Shown here one piece after another: positions 7,924 through 16,870 of a DNA stretch of 64,000 nt. Positions within the stretch are counted from its first letter, which is position 1. Each line of letters begins with the position of its first letter. Made by a program: the position numbers and the translations under genes. The notes under the pieces were generated by a model. That model saw nothing but the letters and a program-made list of their open reading frames with translations. It was not told where the DNA came from and did no database searches. This DNA comes from Mycobacterium sp. JS623 (GTDB lineage: Bacteria; Actinomycetota; Actinomycetes; Mycobacteriales; Mycobacteriaceae), in the NCBI RefSeq assembly GCF_000328565.1, contig NC_019966.1:6324001-6388000 (forward strand). The letters run 5' to 3'.

Positions 7924-9044
7924 GACAGCGGACGGTTTTTGCGCACTCCCCGATAGATGCCCCAGCGGACGAACAGCGGCATCAACACCCGCTCGAACGA
8001 CCATGCCGGGAACGTGAAGGCGCGGCCGTTGGGCGCAAAGACCTCGAGTCCCTCGGGTTGGATGCCGATCACCGAACCCCATCGCCGCTTCGGCGGGCGG
8101 TACGTGCGCAGGGGTCGTCCCTCGAAGTCGGCACGAATGTTGTGGGCAAGCAGACCGTCGGCTCTGTTGCGCGCCGAGCTGCGCAGCGGGTCTGTCGCAG
8201 CGACGTCGCCGACGGCGAACACGCCGGGATGGCCGGGGACGCGAAGCTCGGGAGTGACTCGGACGAAGCCGTTTTCGTCAAGCAATTCAGCGGGCAACCA
8301 CTCGGTGTTGGGCCGCACCCGGCCGGTCGCCCACAGCACGGCATCCGCCGACGACGCCGGCTGCCCGGTGCTCCACTGGACCGGCTCGCTGGTGATCCGG
8401 TCGCAGTCAAATCCGTCGGGGATCACGGCCCGATGCCCGGGGTGTAGCGCCACCCCTGCCTCGCGAAGCCGGTGCTGGATGCGTGCCCACGCCCGGGGGT
8501 GGTGGCCGACCAGCGCGCGATCACCGGGGAAGTACAAGTCGACCCGCTTGCCGGGCCAGGACCTCGCGACGTTGGCTGCGCTGCTGATTGCTGCGGCGCC
8601 GCCGCCGACCACGATCACCGAACCGGCTGCGGCCAACCGGTCGTGGGCCGCGCGGAGGTCGGCGCCTATGTCGTCCGCGGATTGAAACGTCGGCCGACGC
8701 CAAAAGCCGTTGGTGACTCCTGTCGCAATGACCAGCGCGTCGTACGGCTCCTTTGACGTCGAACCGTCGTCATGCCGGACAACGACGTGACGCGAGGACA
8801 GGTCGACGCCGGTCAGGGTGCCGTGCACGGTGCGCACTTTGTCGAGTCCGCGGAACTTGTCGAAAGAAATCCAGTTGGCGCGCGCCCAGTCGTGCGGCCG
8901 GGCCACGCGCCACCCCAGCTCCTGGCCGCTGACCAACGCAGGCTTGGCTGAGATTCCGACGACGTCGGCGTGCCGGGCCAACCGGATCGCGGTGAGCACA
9001 CCGCTGTCGCCGAGACCGGCAATCACGACTCGGCGCAAATCCAT
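7920..9044 (-). CDS. FAD-dependent pyridine nucleotide oxidoreductase
   Basis: This 374-aa protein is related to NDH-2/AIF-type flavoproteins. It has an N-terminal FAD-binding dinucleotide motif [12 protein letters not shown], a second nucleotide motif [12 protein letters not shown] near residue 155, ATG motifs ([19 protein letters not shown]) and the C-terminal FAD-binding GVFAVGDVA. It probably transfers electrons from NAD(P)H to a quinone or small acceptor. The ATG at 9044 gives the canonical N-terminus; the upstream 10 codons are probably not translated. The substrate is unknown. Confidence 0.8.
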   Translation of the reverse strand: MDLRRVVIAGLGDSGVLTAIRLARHADVVGISAKPALVSGQELGWRVARPHDWARANWISFDKFRGLDKVRTVHGTLTGVDLSSRHVVVRHDDGSTSKEPYDALVIATGVTNGFWRRPTFQSADDIGADLRAAHDRLAAAGSVIVVGGGAAAISSAANVARSWPGKRVDLYFPGDRALVGHHPRAWARIQHRLREAGVALHPGHRAVIPDGFDCDRITSEPVQWSTGQPASSADAVLWATGRVRPNTEWLPAELLDENGFVRVTPELRVPGHPGVFAVGDVAATDPLRSSARNRADGLLAHNIRADFEGRPLRTYRPPKRRWGSVIGIQPEGLEVFAPNGRAFTFPAWSFERVLMPLFVRWGIYRGVRKNRPLS

Positions 9045-9064
9045 GCCCACACGCTGACATACGA

Positions 9065-9093
9065 AGAGGGGCACCCGCTATGGGTGCCCCTCT
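9065..9093 (-). terminator. Strong hairpin between two minus-strand genes
   Basis: AGAGGGGCACCC (9065-9076) and GGGTGCCCCTCT (9082-9093) form a perfect 12-bp stem with a 5-base loop. It lies downstream of the small secreted-peptide gene and upstream of the oxidoreductase, so it probably separates their transcripts. The T-tract is weak (TCGT). Confidence 0.75.
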
Positions 9094-9111
9094 GAAGTGA
9101 GATTCCGTTCG

Positions 9112-9279
9112 TCAGTGGCTCTGGTGGACGCCGGTGTCGACGTGCGGGACGGACACCTGAGGCTGAATGTCGTAGATCCAGTCGTGGTGGACCGAGTCGG
9201 CCTGCGCCGGCCCTGCCAGACCGATGATCGCGGCAGCCAGTCCGCTGGCGGCGATGGTGGCGAATCCGAGCTTCTTCAT
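9112..9279 (-). CDS. Very small secreted peptide (55 aa)
   Basis: ATG at 9279 gives a 55-aa product with a lysine-led signal peptide (MKKLGFATIAASGLAAAIIGLAGPAQA, cut near AQA-DS), leaving a mature peptide of about 28 residues rich in His, Asp and Val (VHHDWIYDIQPQ, PHVDTGVHQSH). A purine-rich GAAGG precedes the start. The same MKKxxF...GLAGPA signal pattern occurs in the gene at 15870, so both may belong to one family of mycobacterial exported peptides. The five histidines hint at metal binding, but that is inference. Confidence 0.7.
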   Translation of the reverse strand: MKKLGFATIAASGLAAAIIGLAGPAQADSVHHDWIYDIQPQVSVPHVDTGVHQSH

Positions 9280-9447
9280 TTTGGTGCCTTCTTCTTTGTC
9301 CGCGTCGGTCGATCGTGTAACTGCATTAGCCGATCTGACCGGTTAAACCAAGAGGTCAGGGTGTTAATTCCGCTGGCAGTAATTGATCGGCGATTGGCAG
9401 AATTCGAGCGCCGCGGACGGCGCGCGGCCCGGCACTACGGTGAATGA

Positions 9448-10710
9448 GTGCAGTCGCGACGCCTCGACCCGCCCGCAGGACCGTTGCTGGCGCAGGACGA
9501 CGGCGTTCTGCTCCACGCTCGCGGGATTCGATACGCGCGAGCCGCCCGCTTCGCGGCGCCGCAACGCCTTGCCCCGTGGTCCGACGTCCTCGACGCCGCC
9601 GCGCGCGGCCCCGCCTGTCCGCAGCTGTCGTCGCGATTGGAATGGGTCACCGGCCCCGTGGTCGCCGACCTCGCGATGAGTCCGGACTGCCAAGTCCTCT
9701 CGGTGACGGCGCCCAGCGACGCCGACGGCTTGCCCGTCATGGTGTGGCTGCATGGCGGGGCATACGTGTCCGGTGGAGGTGAGGCGCCGAAGTACGACGC
9801 CGACCAGCTCGTCCGCACCGGCCGGGTCATCGTGGTCAGGGTCAGCTATCGGCTCGGTGTGCTCGGCTATCTCAGCCCCAGCGGGGTCGATAATCTCGGC
9901 CTTCGCGACCAGATCCTCGCGCTGCAATGGGTGCGCGACAACGTCGCTGCGTTCGGCGGCGACCCCGACCGGGTGACCGTCTTCGGCCAGTCCGCGGGCG
10001 GCGATTCGGTGTTCTCACTGATGCTGTGCCAGCAGACGGTAGGACTGTTCCACCGCGCGATCATGCAGAGCGCACCGCTCGGCGTGCGCACCGGGCGCGA
10101 GGCGATGACGGCGGCGATGCGCGTGGCGGCTGAGGCCGTCACCACCGGCGACGTACTGGATGCCCAGACCGCGGCAGCGGCCGCTGCCGCACGCTTCGGA
10201 CTGGTCAGCGGTATGCCGTTCGGCCCGATCATGGGCCGCGATCCGCTGCCCTCGGAGGCTGAAGTCGATGCATGGTTGGCCGACGCGGCGAAGCGCGTGG
10301 AGCTGCTCGTCGGCTACACCCGCAACGACGGCGCGCCGTTTGTGGCGATGAGCGCCCGTGTTGCGCGGCTGAAACGCTTTGGCCCGCTTGGCCGTATCGC
10401 CGAACGGGTGGCCGCGGCCGCGATGACGCAGCGCGCGTTCGGCAAGCCTGCTCGTCGGCTCGCCCGACAGTGGCGTGAATACGGCGGCCGCAGCGCAACT
10501 TTCCGGGTGGACTGGTCTCCCTCCGATATGGGGGCGTGCCATTGCATTGAACTGCCGCTGTTATTTGACCCGGCGCCGTGGGTCGGTGCGCCGATGCTCG
10601 GTGGCCGCCCTATCGATGAACGACTCGCCGAGACCATGCGCCGCAACTGGACTGGCTTCGCGCACAACGGTATCGCCGGCCTCGATTCGCCTGCGCTCCG
10701 CTTCGGATAG
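9448..10710 (+). CDS. Type B carboxylesterase
   Basis: This 420-aa alpha/beta hydrolase has the oxyanion-hole HGGAYVSG (about 102-109), the nucleophile elbow FGQSAGGDS (Ser182) and the family signature GDPDRVTVFGQSAG. It hydrolyses carboxyl esters; the substrate is not predictable. It is shorter than typical family members (about 500 aa), with a reduced C-terminal region. The GTG start at 9448 is the first suitable codon and no signal peptide is seen, so it is probably cytoplasmic. It is convergent with hrpA 3 bp away. Confidence 0.85.
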   Translation: MQSRRLDPPAGPLLAQDDGVLLHARGIRYARAARFAAPQRLAPWSDVLDAAARGPACPQLSSRLEWVTGPVVADLAMSPDCQVLSVTAPSDADGLPVMVWLHGGAYVSGGGEAPKYDADQLVRTGRVIVVRVSYRLGVLGYLSPSGVDNLGLRDQILALQWVRDNVAAFGGDPDRVTVFGQSAGGDSVFSLMLCQQTVGLFHRAIMQSAPLGVRTGREAMTAAMRVAAEAVTTGDVLDAQTAAAAAAARFGLVSGMPFGPIMGRDPLPSEAEVDAWLADAAKRVELLVGYTRNDGAPFVAMSARVARLKRFGPLGRIAERVAAAAMTQRAFGKPARRLARQWREYGGRSATFRVDWSPSDMGACHCIELPLLFDPAPWVGAPMLGGRPIDERLAETMRRNWTGFAHNGIAGLDSPALRFG

Positions 10711-10713
10711 CGC

Positions 10714-13700
10714 TCATGTTATCGCGTCGATCGCCCGGTAGATGCGCTGCTCGCTAACCGGCCGCGCGGTGCCGAGCTGCTGGGCCCACAGACTGACGCG
10801 AAGCTCCTCGATCATCCAGCCGATGTCGCGCACATCCTCGGCTGCGGCCCGGGCAGGCGAAAGCGCCCGTCGCAGTTCATCATACGCGTCCTCGACGGCG
10901 TGCACGCGCCGCATCCGGTCGCGGTCGCCTGTGGCGTCGCGGGGCAACCGCTCAAGCCGGCGGCCGACGGCGTTGAGGTACCGCGTCAGATCAGCGAGAC
11001 GCGCAGCCCCTGTCGCGGCGACGAACCCCTTCGGAAGCAGGCGATCGAGTTGTATCCGGATGTCGGCGACGGCGTCGGCCTGCGCGGCGGATGGCTGGCC
11101 CGGCAACGCGACCTCCGCCTCGTTGGCGGCGGCGAGCACCTTCTCGACGCGGCCGACGATGTCAAGCGTCGTCGAAGCCAGACCATCGGTCACACGCCGT
11201 TGCACCGCCTCGAACTCCGCGCGACTCCACACACGTTTGGGAGCCAACACCGCCACGGCGGCGTCTGCGCAGTCGTCGAGCAGCGCGGTCAACGAACCAT
11301 CGGGATTTGTGCCGAGCACCAAGCGGGTACGCGGATTCAGTTGGCGTTCAATGGTTTTAATCGGCGACGCCACGGTCAGCCGCAGCAGGCGACGGATACC
11401 AGGCCCCATCGCAGCGTCCTGCTCCACCTCGGTCGCGAACACCCGCACGTCCACCGCGTCGCCCGCATCGACGAATGCCGGGAAGCCCCGCACGGTGTGC
11501 CCACCGCTGATCCGTTCGACGGTACGCGGCAACTCATCGAGGTCGTCGGGCCAGCCGCGCAACCCGCGTCGCTCCAGCCCGTCGGCCACCGCTTCTGCGA
11601 CGGCCTGCTGCACAGGCGCGGCCAATCGCTCCTGAAGCACCTCGATGTCCTTGCCGCGAGCCACCTCGGCGCCGTCCGAGGTTTCTACGGCGAACGTGAC
11701 CCGCAAGTGCGACGGCAGCTTGTCGAGGTCGAACGCGTCGACAGGCACGAGCACACCCGACAGCCGCTGCAATACTCGCTGCAGCGATTGCAGCAGTGGT
11801 TCGGCGCCAGGCTCTAGCGTGGCCAACACCGCCCGCGCGGTGTCAGGCGCGGGAACGAAGTTGCGGCGCAACTCTTTTGGCAGTGACCGGATCAGCGCGG
11901 TGATCAGCTCTTCGCGCAACGCGGGCACGTGCCACGCGAACGCGTCGCCGCCGAGACGCGCGAGCACCTCGACCGGCACATGCACGGTGATGCCGTCGTC
12001 GTCCGCACCTGGTTCGAATTTGTACGTCACCGGAAGCGACAGATCGCCGGCCTGCCAACTGTCCGGCCGGTCCGCTGCAGCGTCCTCCGTGCGCAGCAGG
12101 TCATCACGGGTGAACGTCAGCAGCTCCGGCGTGCGGTGCCGCTGCTTCTTCCACCATGCATCGAAGTGCCGCGCCGAGATGACGTCGGCCGGGATCCGAG
12201 CGCTGTAAAAGGCGTGGATGTCGTCGTCGCCAACGATCAGATCTCGGCGGCGGGCGCGCTCTTCGATCTCCTCCAATTCCGTACGCAGGCGGGCGTTGTC
12301 GCGGAGGAAGTGGTGGCGGGTCTGCCAATCACCCTCGACGAGCGCGTGCCGGATGAACAGCTCGCGGGCGAGCTCCGGTTCGATCTGCGCATAATTGATC
12401 CGGCGGCGCGGCACGAGCGGCAGCCCATACAACGTCACCCGCTCGAAGGCCATCACCGCGCCGCGCTCGGCCTCCCAGTGCGGTTCGGTGTAGCTGCGTT
12501 GCACCAGATGCCCGGCAATGCGCTCGATACCTTCCGGTTCGATGCGTGCCGCGATCCTGCCGTACAGCCTGCTGGTTTCGACGAGTTCGGCAACGACGAC
12601 CCACCGCGGTGGCCGTTTGGTGAGAACCGACCCCGGCGCGAGGACGAACTTCGTGTTGCGGGCCCCGCTGTAGTCGCGGGACTCGCCTTCCCGTAATCCG
12701 ATGTGCGAGAGCAGGCCTGCGGCGAGCGCGGCGTGGATGCGCGCGGGGTCGGCGTCTTCGTCGGTTTCGCGAATTCCGATGTCCCTGGCGATGCTGCGCA
12801 GTTGCCCGGTGAGGTCCTGCCACTCGCGGATACGCAGGTAGTGCAGGAACTCCTCGCGGCACATCCGCCGGAACGCGTTGCCGGAGCGCTCTTTTCGTTG
12901 CTCACGCAGGTAGCGCCACAGGTTCAGATACGAGATGAAATCCGAGCGCTCGTCGGCGAACCGGGCATGCTTCTGCCGCGCCGCGTCCTCCCGATCGACG
13001 GGGCGTTCCCGCGGATCGGGTATTGACAGCGCCGCCGCCAGCACCAGCACCTCACGCACGCACCCCTCAGTCTCGGACTGCAGGATCATCCGACCGATCC
13101 GCGGATCGAGCGGCAGGCGCGCAAGCCGACGGCCCACCTCGGTGATCGCGCCGTCGCGATCGAAGGCGCCAAGTTCCTGCAGGAGCAGCACGCCGTCGCG
13201 GATGCTGCGCTTATCCGGCGGGTCGAGGAACGGGAACTGGTCGATGTCGCCGAGTTGCAGCGCGGCCATCTGCAGAATGACCGCCGCAAGGTTCGTCCGC
13301 TGGATTTCGGGGTCGGTGAACCGCGGCCGCGACGCAAAGTCCTCCTCGGAGTACAGCCGGATGCACACACCCGGCGCGACGCGGCCCGAGCGCCCAGCGC
13401 GCTGCGCGGCGGACGCCTGTGAGATCGGCTCGATCGGCAGCCGTTGCACCTTGGTCCTGCGGCTGTATCGGGAGATTCGCGCGGTGCCGGGGTCGACGAC
13501 GTAGCGGATGCCGGGCACGGTCAGCGACGTCTCGGCCACGTTGGTCGCAAGCACCACGCGCCGGCCGGTATGCGGCGCAAAGACCTTCTGCTGATCCGCG
13601 GTTGGCAGCCGGGCATACAGCGGCAGCACCTCGGTGTTCTTCAGGTCGCGCAAGGCTTCTGCGGTGTCACGGATTTCGCGCTCGCCGGACAGAAACACCA

Positions 13701-14679
13701 GTACGTCGCCGGGCGGCTCCTTCTCGAGTTCGTTGACGGCGTCGACGATTGCCTCGGTCTGGTCACGCGGAGCGGTGCATACGTCAGTACGAATCAAGTC
13801 GTGGTCCGGGTCGTCGGGGTCAGCTGTGTCAGATTCGGCGGCATCTGCCGCCCGTACAGCGACTTCCAGTGGGCGGTAACGAATTTCGACCGGGTACGTC
13901 CTGCCGGACACCTCGACGATCGGCGCCGCTCCGCTGAGTCCATGTTCGGCACCGCCGCTGAGTCCATGTTCGGCACCGCCGAAGTGGGCGGCGAACCGCT
14001 GCGGCTCGATGGTCGCCGACGTGACGATCACCTTCAGGTCGGGCCTGCGTGGCAGCAGCTCACGTAAATACCCGAGCAGGAAGTCGATGTTCAGACTGCG
14101 CTCATGCGCCTCATCGAGAATGAGCGTGTCGTAACGCAGCAGCCGTCGGTCACGTTGGATCTCTGCCAGCAGAATGCCGTCGGTCATCAGCTTCACCAAG
14201 GTGCGGTCGCTGGCCCGGTCGGTGAACCGCACGGTGTAGCCGACGGCGTCGCCGAGCGGTGTGCCGAGTTCGTCGGCGATGCGCTGTCCGACGGTGCGGG
14301 CAGCGAGCCGACGCGGCTGCGTGTGCCCGATGGTGCCGCGGATGCCGCGGCCCAACTCCAGGCAGATCTTCGGCAGCTGGGTCGTTTTACCCGATCCGGT
14401 CTCACCGGCGACGACGACCACCTGGTTCGCAGCTATCGCCGTCGCGATCTCGTCGCGACGATCACTGACCGGCAAGTCGGGGTAGGTGATCGTGGGGACG
14501 GCCGCCAACCGGGTCGCGACAAGCGCCTCAGCAGCGGCGACTTGCTGCTCGATCTGCTGCAGCTTGTCGGTACTCACTCGGCCGCGCAGGTTCTTGAGCC
14601 GTCGGCCGAGCCGGGCGGCGTCGCGGATTGTCAGGCCGTCGAGGCGCTTTCGTAACTCTGAGACGGACGGCTCGGACAC
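10714..14679 (-). CDS. hrpA: ATP-dependent RNA helicase HrpA (DEAH box)
   Basis: This 1321-aa protein is the usual HrpA length. Walker A is GETGSGKT (92-99), the DEAH box is at 189-192 and the SAT motif at 221-223. The helicase C motifs include RVVLATNVAETSLT and QRAGRSGR, followed by the HA2/OB-fold region and the long HrpA-specific C-terminal DUF3418. It unwinds RNA and in other bacteria helps rescue stalled ribosomes. An 8-residue tandem duplication (residues 234-249) lies in a loop just after motif III (see the repeat feature). Confidence 0.95.
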   Translation of the reverse strand: MSEPSVSELRKRLDGLTIRDAARLGRRLKNLRGRVSTDKLQQIEQQVAAAEALVATRLAAVPTITYPDLPVSDRRDEIATAIAANQVVVVAGETGSGKTTQLPKICLELGRGIRGTIGHTQPRRLAARTVGQRIADELGTPLGDAVGYTVRFTDRASDRTLVKLMTDGILLAEIQRDRRLLRYDTLILDEAHERSLNIDFLLGYLRELLPRRPDLKVIVTSATIEPQRFAAHFGGAEHGLSGGAEHGLSGAAPIVEVSGRTYPVEIRYRPLEVAVRAADAAESDTADPDDPDHDLIRTDVCTAPRDQTEAIVDAVNELEKEPPGDVLVFLSGEREIRDTAEALRDLKNTEVLPLYARLPTADQQKVFAPHTGRRVVLATNVAETSLTVPGIRYVVDPGTARISRYSRRTKVQRLPIEPISQASAAQRAGRSGRVAPGVCIRLYSEEDFASRPRFTDPEIQRTNLAAVILQMAALQLGDIDQFPFLDPPDKRSIRDGVLLLQELGAFDRDGAITEVGRRLARLPLDPRIGRMILQSETEGCVREVLVLAAALSIPDPRERPVDREDAARQKHARFADERSDFISYLNLWRYLREQRKERSGNAFRRMCREEFLHYLRIREWQDLTGQLRSIARDIGIRETDEDADPARIHAALAAGLLSHIGLREGESRDYSGARNTKFVLAPGSVLTKRPPRWVVVAELVETSRLYGRIAARIEPEGIERIAGHLVQRSYTEPHWEAERGAVMAFERVTLYGLPLVPRRRINYAQIEPELARELFIRHALVEGDWQTRHHFLRDNARLRTELEEIEERARRRDLIVGDDDIHAFYSARIPADVISARHFDAWWKKQRHRTPELLTFTRDDLLRTEDAAADRPDSWQAGDLSLPVTYKFEPGADDDGITVHVPVEVLARLGGDAFAWHVPALREELITALIRSLPKELRRNFVPAPDTARAVLATLEPGAEPLLQSLQRVLQRLSGVLVPVDAFDLDKLPSHLRVTFAVETSDGAEVARGKDIEVLQERLAAPVQQAVAEAVADGLERRGLRGWPDDLDELPRTVERISGGHTVRGFPAFVDAGDAVDVRVFATEVEQDAAMGPGIRRLLRLTVASPIKTIERQLNPRTRLVLGTNPDGSLTALLDDCADAAVAVLAPKRVWSRAEFEAVQRRVTDGLASTTLDIVGRVEKVLAAANEAEVALPGQPSAAQADAVADIRIQLDRLLPKGFVAATGAARLADLTRYLNAVGRRLERLPRDATGDRDRMRRVHAVEDAYDELRRALSPARAAAEDVRDIGWMIEELRVSLWAQQLGTARPVSEQRIYRAIDAIT
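13931..13978. repeat. Perfect 24-bp tandem duplication inside hrpA
   Basis: Two identical 24-bp units (13931-13954 and 13955-13978) encode two copies of GGAEHGLS in HrpA. The reading frame is kept. It looks like a recent slippage duplication in a surface loop between the SAT motif and the next strand. Confidence 0.9.
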
Positions 14680-14689
14680 TCCGGCAAGG

Positions 14690-15598
14690 CTAGCCCTTGT
14701 CGGGTGACCAGTAGTCGAGCATCTCCGCGAACGTCTCGAACGCGGGCGCCGACGCGCCGTAGGCCGCCTCGAGGTGGATGCTCAGCGGGAAGCCGAGGTC
14801 GGCGACGCCGTCGATCACGCGCTTGTACAAATCGATCATCAGCTTGCGCTTCTGCGCCGGGTCGGTCTCCGCCAGCTGCGTCACGAATGCCTGCTCGTCG
14901 GCGACGGCCGCATTGCCAGGATCTTGAATCAGCCAGTTGATCAACCCAATTCGCGTCTCGACCTTCGGCACGAATCCGAACGACAACAGGATCTCGGGCC
15001 GGTGGTCGCATGCATTCGCGAATTCGGTCAAGAATCCGACGATCGCATCGGAGTACAGCAGCTGGGTCATGCCGTAGGTCGCGCCCTGTCCGCACTTGAA
15101 GTTGAACCGGCCTTGTTCACCCTCGCGAGTGGGGATCAGGATCGCGCCGCGGTTGGGCACGAGCTGGTCATAGATCGACAGTGCGTCGGTGGGCGCGACG
15201 CCCGACCCCTCGCCGTCGTTCATCGTGCGCGGCACGCCGACGAACGCGATGCCCTCGAAGCCCGCGTCGCGCAGATCGGTCAGCCGGTGACGCAACGCGT
15301 CCTCGTCCATGAACGCCGTGACCTGCGTGCACAGCCCCCTCATGCCCGGCAGCTCGGGCTTGATGAGGTTCCAGAAGTCCAGCACATCCAGCCGGGGCTT
15401 CATTTCGACGGGACGGTCGTCGTCCTCCTCGATCATCCCCGGGATCATGACGTGGCCGATCCGGCCGTCGATGCCGGTTTCCTTGGAGAAGCGCAGCACC
15501 TTGCGCGCTTCCTCCACGGCCTGTTCAGGGCCCAGATCGGCATTCGGCGGAACCAGCTCGAACGCGATGGTGTTGAGGGTCAAGAGATTGCTCCTCAT
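14690..15598 (-). CDS. Non-canonical mycobacterial methylenetetrahydrofolate reductase
   Basis: This 302-aa TIM-barrel-like protein starts at ATG 15598 (MRSNLLTLNTIAFELVPPN). It resembles M. tuberculosis Rv2172c, which has been described as a divergent NADH-dependent MTHFR lacking the usual MetF signature and flavin. It would convert 5,10-methylene-THF to 5-methyl-THF for methionine synthesis. Visible landmarks include FELVPPNADLGPEQAVEEA, GFEGIAFVGVPRT, RGAILIPTREGEQGRF and SFGFVPKVE. The open frame extends 17 codons upstream without homology. I rely on memory for the Rv2172c comparison. Confidence 0.8.
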   Translation of the reverse strand: MRSNLLTLNTIAFELVPPNADLGPEQAVEEARKVLRFSKETGIDGRIGHVMIPGMIEEDDDRPVEMKPRLDVLDFWNLIKPELPGMRGLCTQVTAFMDEDALRHRLTDLRDAGFEGIAFVGVPRTMNDGEGSGVAPTDALSIYDQLVPNRGAILIPTREGEQGRFNFKCGQGATYGMTQLLYSDAIVGFLTEFANACDHRPEILLSFGFVPKVETRIGLINWLIQDPGNAAVADEQAFVTQLAETDPAQKRKLMIDLYKRVIDGVADLGFPLSIHLEAAYGASAPAFETFAEMLDYWSPDKG

Positions 15599-15743
15599 TG
15601 CATGCCTGTCCGCTGCGGCCGGAAGGCGACGATGGCCGCCGGGCAGCACCAGATTTCATCTGTTGCGATCGAGATTAGCGACTGGCCGGTAGCCGACGCT
15701 CGCCGCCCACGCCGCAAGTGGCAGCTATTGATTTTTTCGGCGC

Positions 15744-15774
15744 GATCCTGCCACGGCTCGTAGAGATCCTGCCA
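15744..15774. promoter_or_regulatory. Paired direct repeat, 21 bp apart, in a divergent promoter region
   Basis: GATCCTGCCA occurs at 15744-15753 and again at 15765-15774. The 21-bp spacing is two helical turns, as expected for a protein bound twice on the same DNA face. It lies between the divergent MTHFR gene (start 15598) and the small secreted-protein gene (start 15870), so either could be controlled. Confidence 0.45.
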
Positions 15775-15869
15775 ACGGGATGACGGGCTTCTACCTGCGC
15801 GTTCAACAAAATAGATCAGAGAGGCCGGGCTCGCCGGCTTCCGCCAAGACCGCGAAGGAGGCGCCCCAC

Positions 15870-16082
15870 ATGAAGAAGATCACCTTTGCCACCGCGGTCA
15901 CGAGCGCCCTGGCGGCACTGGCCATCGGGCTTGCGGGCCCTGCCCTGTCAGACGCAGGCAGCGGCTCGAATGTTCCAGCGCCCGCCCCCGTGTACCCGCA
16001 GTCGGTTTACGGTGGCGCGAACCCCTACACGCCCTATGGCGTTGACCCCTACGTCCCGTACGGGATGTGGTCGACGCACTGA
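15870..16082 (+). CDS. Small secreted Pro/Tyr-rich protein (70 aa)
   Basis: ATG 15870 follows a clear AAGGAGG. A signal peptide (MKKITFATAVTSALAALAIGLAGPALS) is followed by a short mature chain with repeated aromatic/proline turns (YGGANPYTPYGVDPYVPYGM). The longer open frame starting at 15780 is not supported. The signal closely resembles that of the 9112-9279 peptide. Function unknown; a hairpin follows the stop. Confidence 0.75.
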   Translation: MKKITFATAVTSALAALAIGLAGPALSDAGSGSNVPAPAPVYPQSVYGGANPYTPYGVDPYVPYGMWSTH

Positions 16083-16091
16083 GCTAGCGCA

Positions 16092-16115
16092 CGACGGTCT
16101 TTCGACAGACCGTCG
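16092..16115 (+). terminator. Hairpin after the small secreted gene
   Basis: CGACGGTCT (16092-16100) and AGACCGTCG (16107-16115) form a 9-bp perfect stem with a 6-base loop, 10 bp after the stop at 16082. There is no clear T-tract, so this is a probable intrinsic terminator of the mycobacterial L-shaped kind. Confidence 0.6.
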
Positions 16116-16165
16116 CCGGCGGGCGGCTTGATTCGCCTGGCGTGGGGCACAATTGGCAGCATCCG

Positions 16166-16672
16166 ATGAGCGCCTTCGAAGGTTCTTCCCGTGCCACGGC
16201 CGGCTGCCTGGCCGCGCTGATGATGCTGACAGCATGCGGCGCCAAAGACACGGCGCCGCCGACAACGACCACGGCCGCAACGCGTTCTGCATCCCAGACC
16301 ACGACCACACCGGTCGCCGCACAAGGCCCGCAGTTCAAGAAGTGGATCGACCTGCAGGCAGGCGATTGTCTGGCCGACCCGCCGCCGGTCGATCCCGGTG
16401 TCGTCATGGTGTCCGTCGTCTTCTGCGCGATACCGCACGCAGCGGAGGTCTATCTGCGCACCGACGTGGAGGTCAACGCCGCGATCGCCGACGTCGCCGA
16501 TCGAGAGTGCAGTGCGGCACTGGCGCAATACACCGGCGGCGGCCCATTCGCGATGACCTACCTGATCGATTCCAACCAGGACCGGACGTCGGCCAACCCG
16601 TTGCCGAGCACGGTGATCTGCCTGCTTCAGGCGTCCAACGGCGGCCCGCTAACCGGCTCGGCCCGCCACTAG
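16166..16672 (+). CDS. Putative lipoprotein (septum-formation-like domain)
   Basis: This is a 168-aa protein with a lipobox LTAC (Cys24) after a hydrophobic segment, then a Thr-rich linker (APPTTTTAATRS) and a globular part. KWIDLQAGDCLADPPPVDPG followed by FCAIPHAAEVYLRTDVEV resembles the DUF4190/septum-formation family (GDCL ... C..PH..EV). It is therefore likely anchored outside the membrane. The ATG at 16166 is preferred over a GTG at 16142 because it gives a better signal peptide. Function unknown. Confidence 0.7.
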   Translation: MSAFEGSSRATAGCLAALMMLTACGAKDTAPPTTTTAATRSASQTTTTPVAAQGPQFKKWIDLQAGDCLADPPPVDPGVVMVSVVFCAIPHAAEVYLRTDVEVNAAIADVADRECSAALAQYTGGGPFAMTYLIDSNQDRTSANPLPSTVICLLQASNGGPLTGSARH

Positions 16673-16695
16673 GCCAAACTTACTGCAGCACAACG

Positions 16696-16821
16696 TTATT
16701 CGGCGATGGCGGCGGGGGCGCCTCCGGCACACGCCAGGTTCTCCGCGGGCGGAGCGGTGACGGCGGGAGCCAGAGCCGTCAGCGCCAGCGCGGACATCGC
16801 CGCGATCGCAAGCCGTCGCAT
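16696..16821 (-). CDS. Very small secreted peptide (41 aa)
   Basis: ATG 16821 gives [23 protein letters not shown], a typical signal sequence, followed by only about 18 mature residues with a single Cys ([11 protein letters not shown]). It is divergent from selO, with 49 bp between the starts, and convergent with the lipoprotein gene. It is short and could be chance, but the signal peptide and stop placement between real genes support it. Confidence 0.5.
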   Translation of the reverse strand: MRRLAIAAMSALALTALAPAVTAPPAENLACAGGAPAAIAE

Positions 16822-16870
16822 CGCCGCAGTGCAAGTCAGGCGCCGATTCCTCATCCGTAGTCTGGATGAA

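Noticed and set aside
15599-15869. Possible cobalamin riboswitch upstream of MTHFR
   Set aside because: I looked for a B12-box-like core on both strands and found only isolated GCCACT-like words, not the conserved box or its pairing elements.
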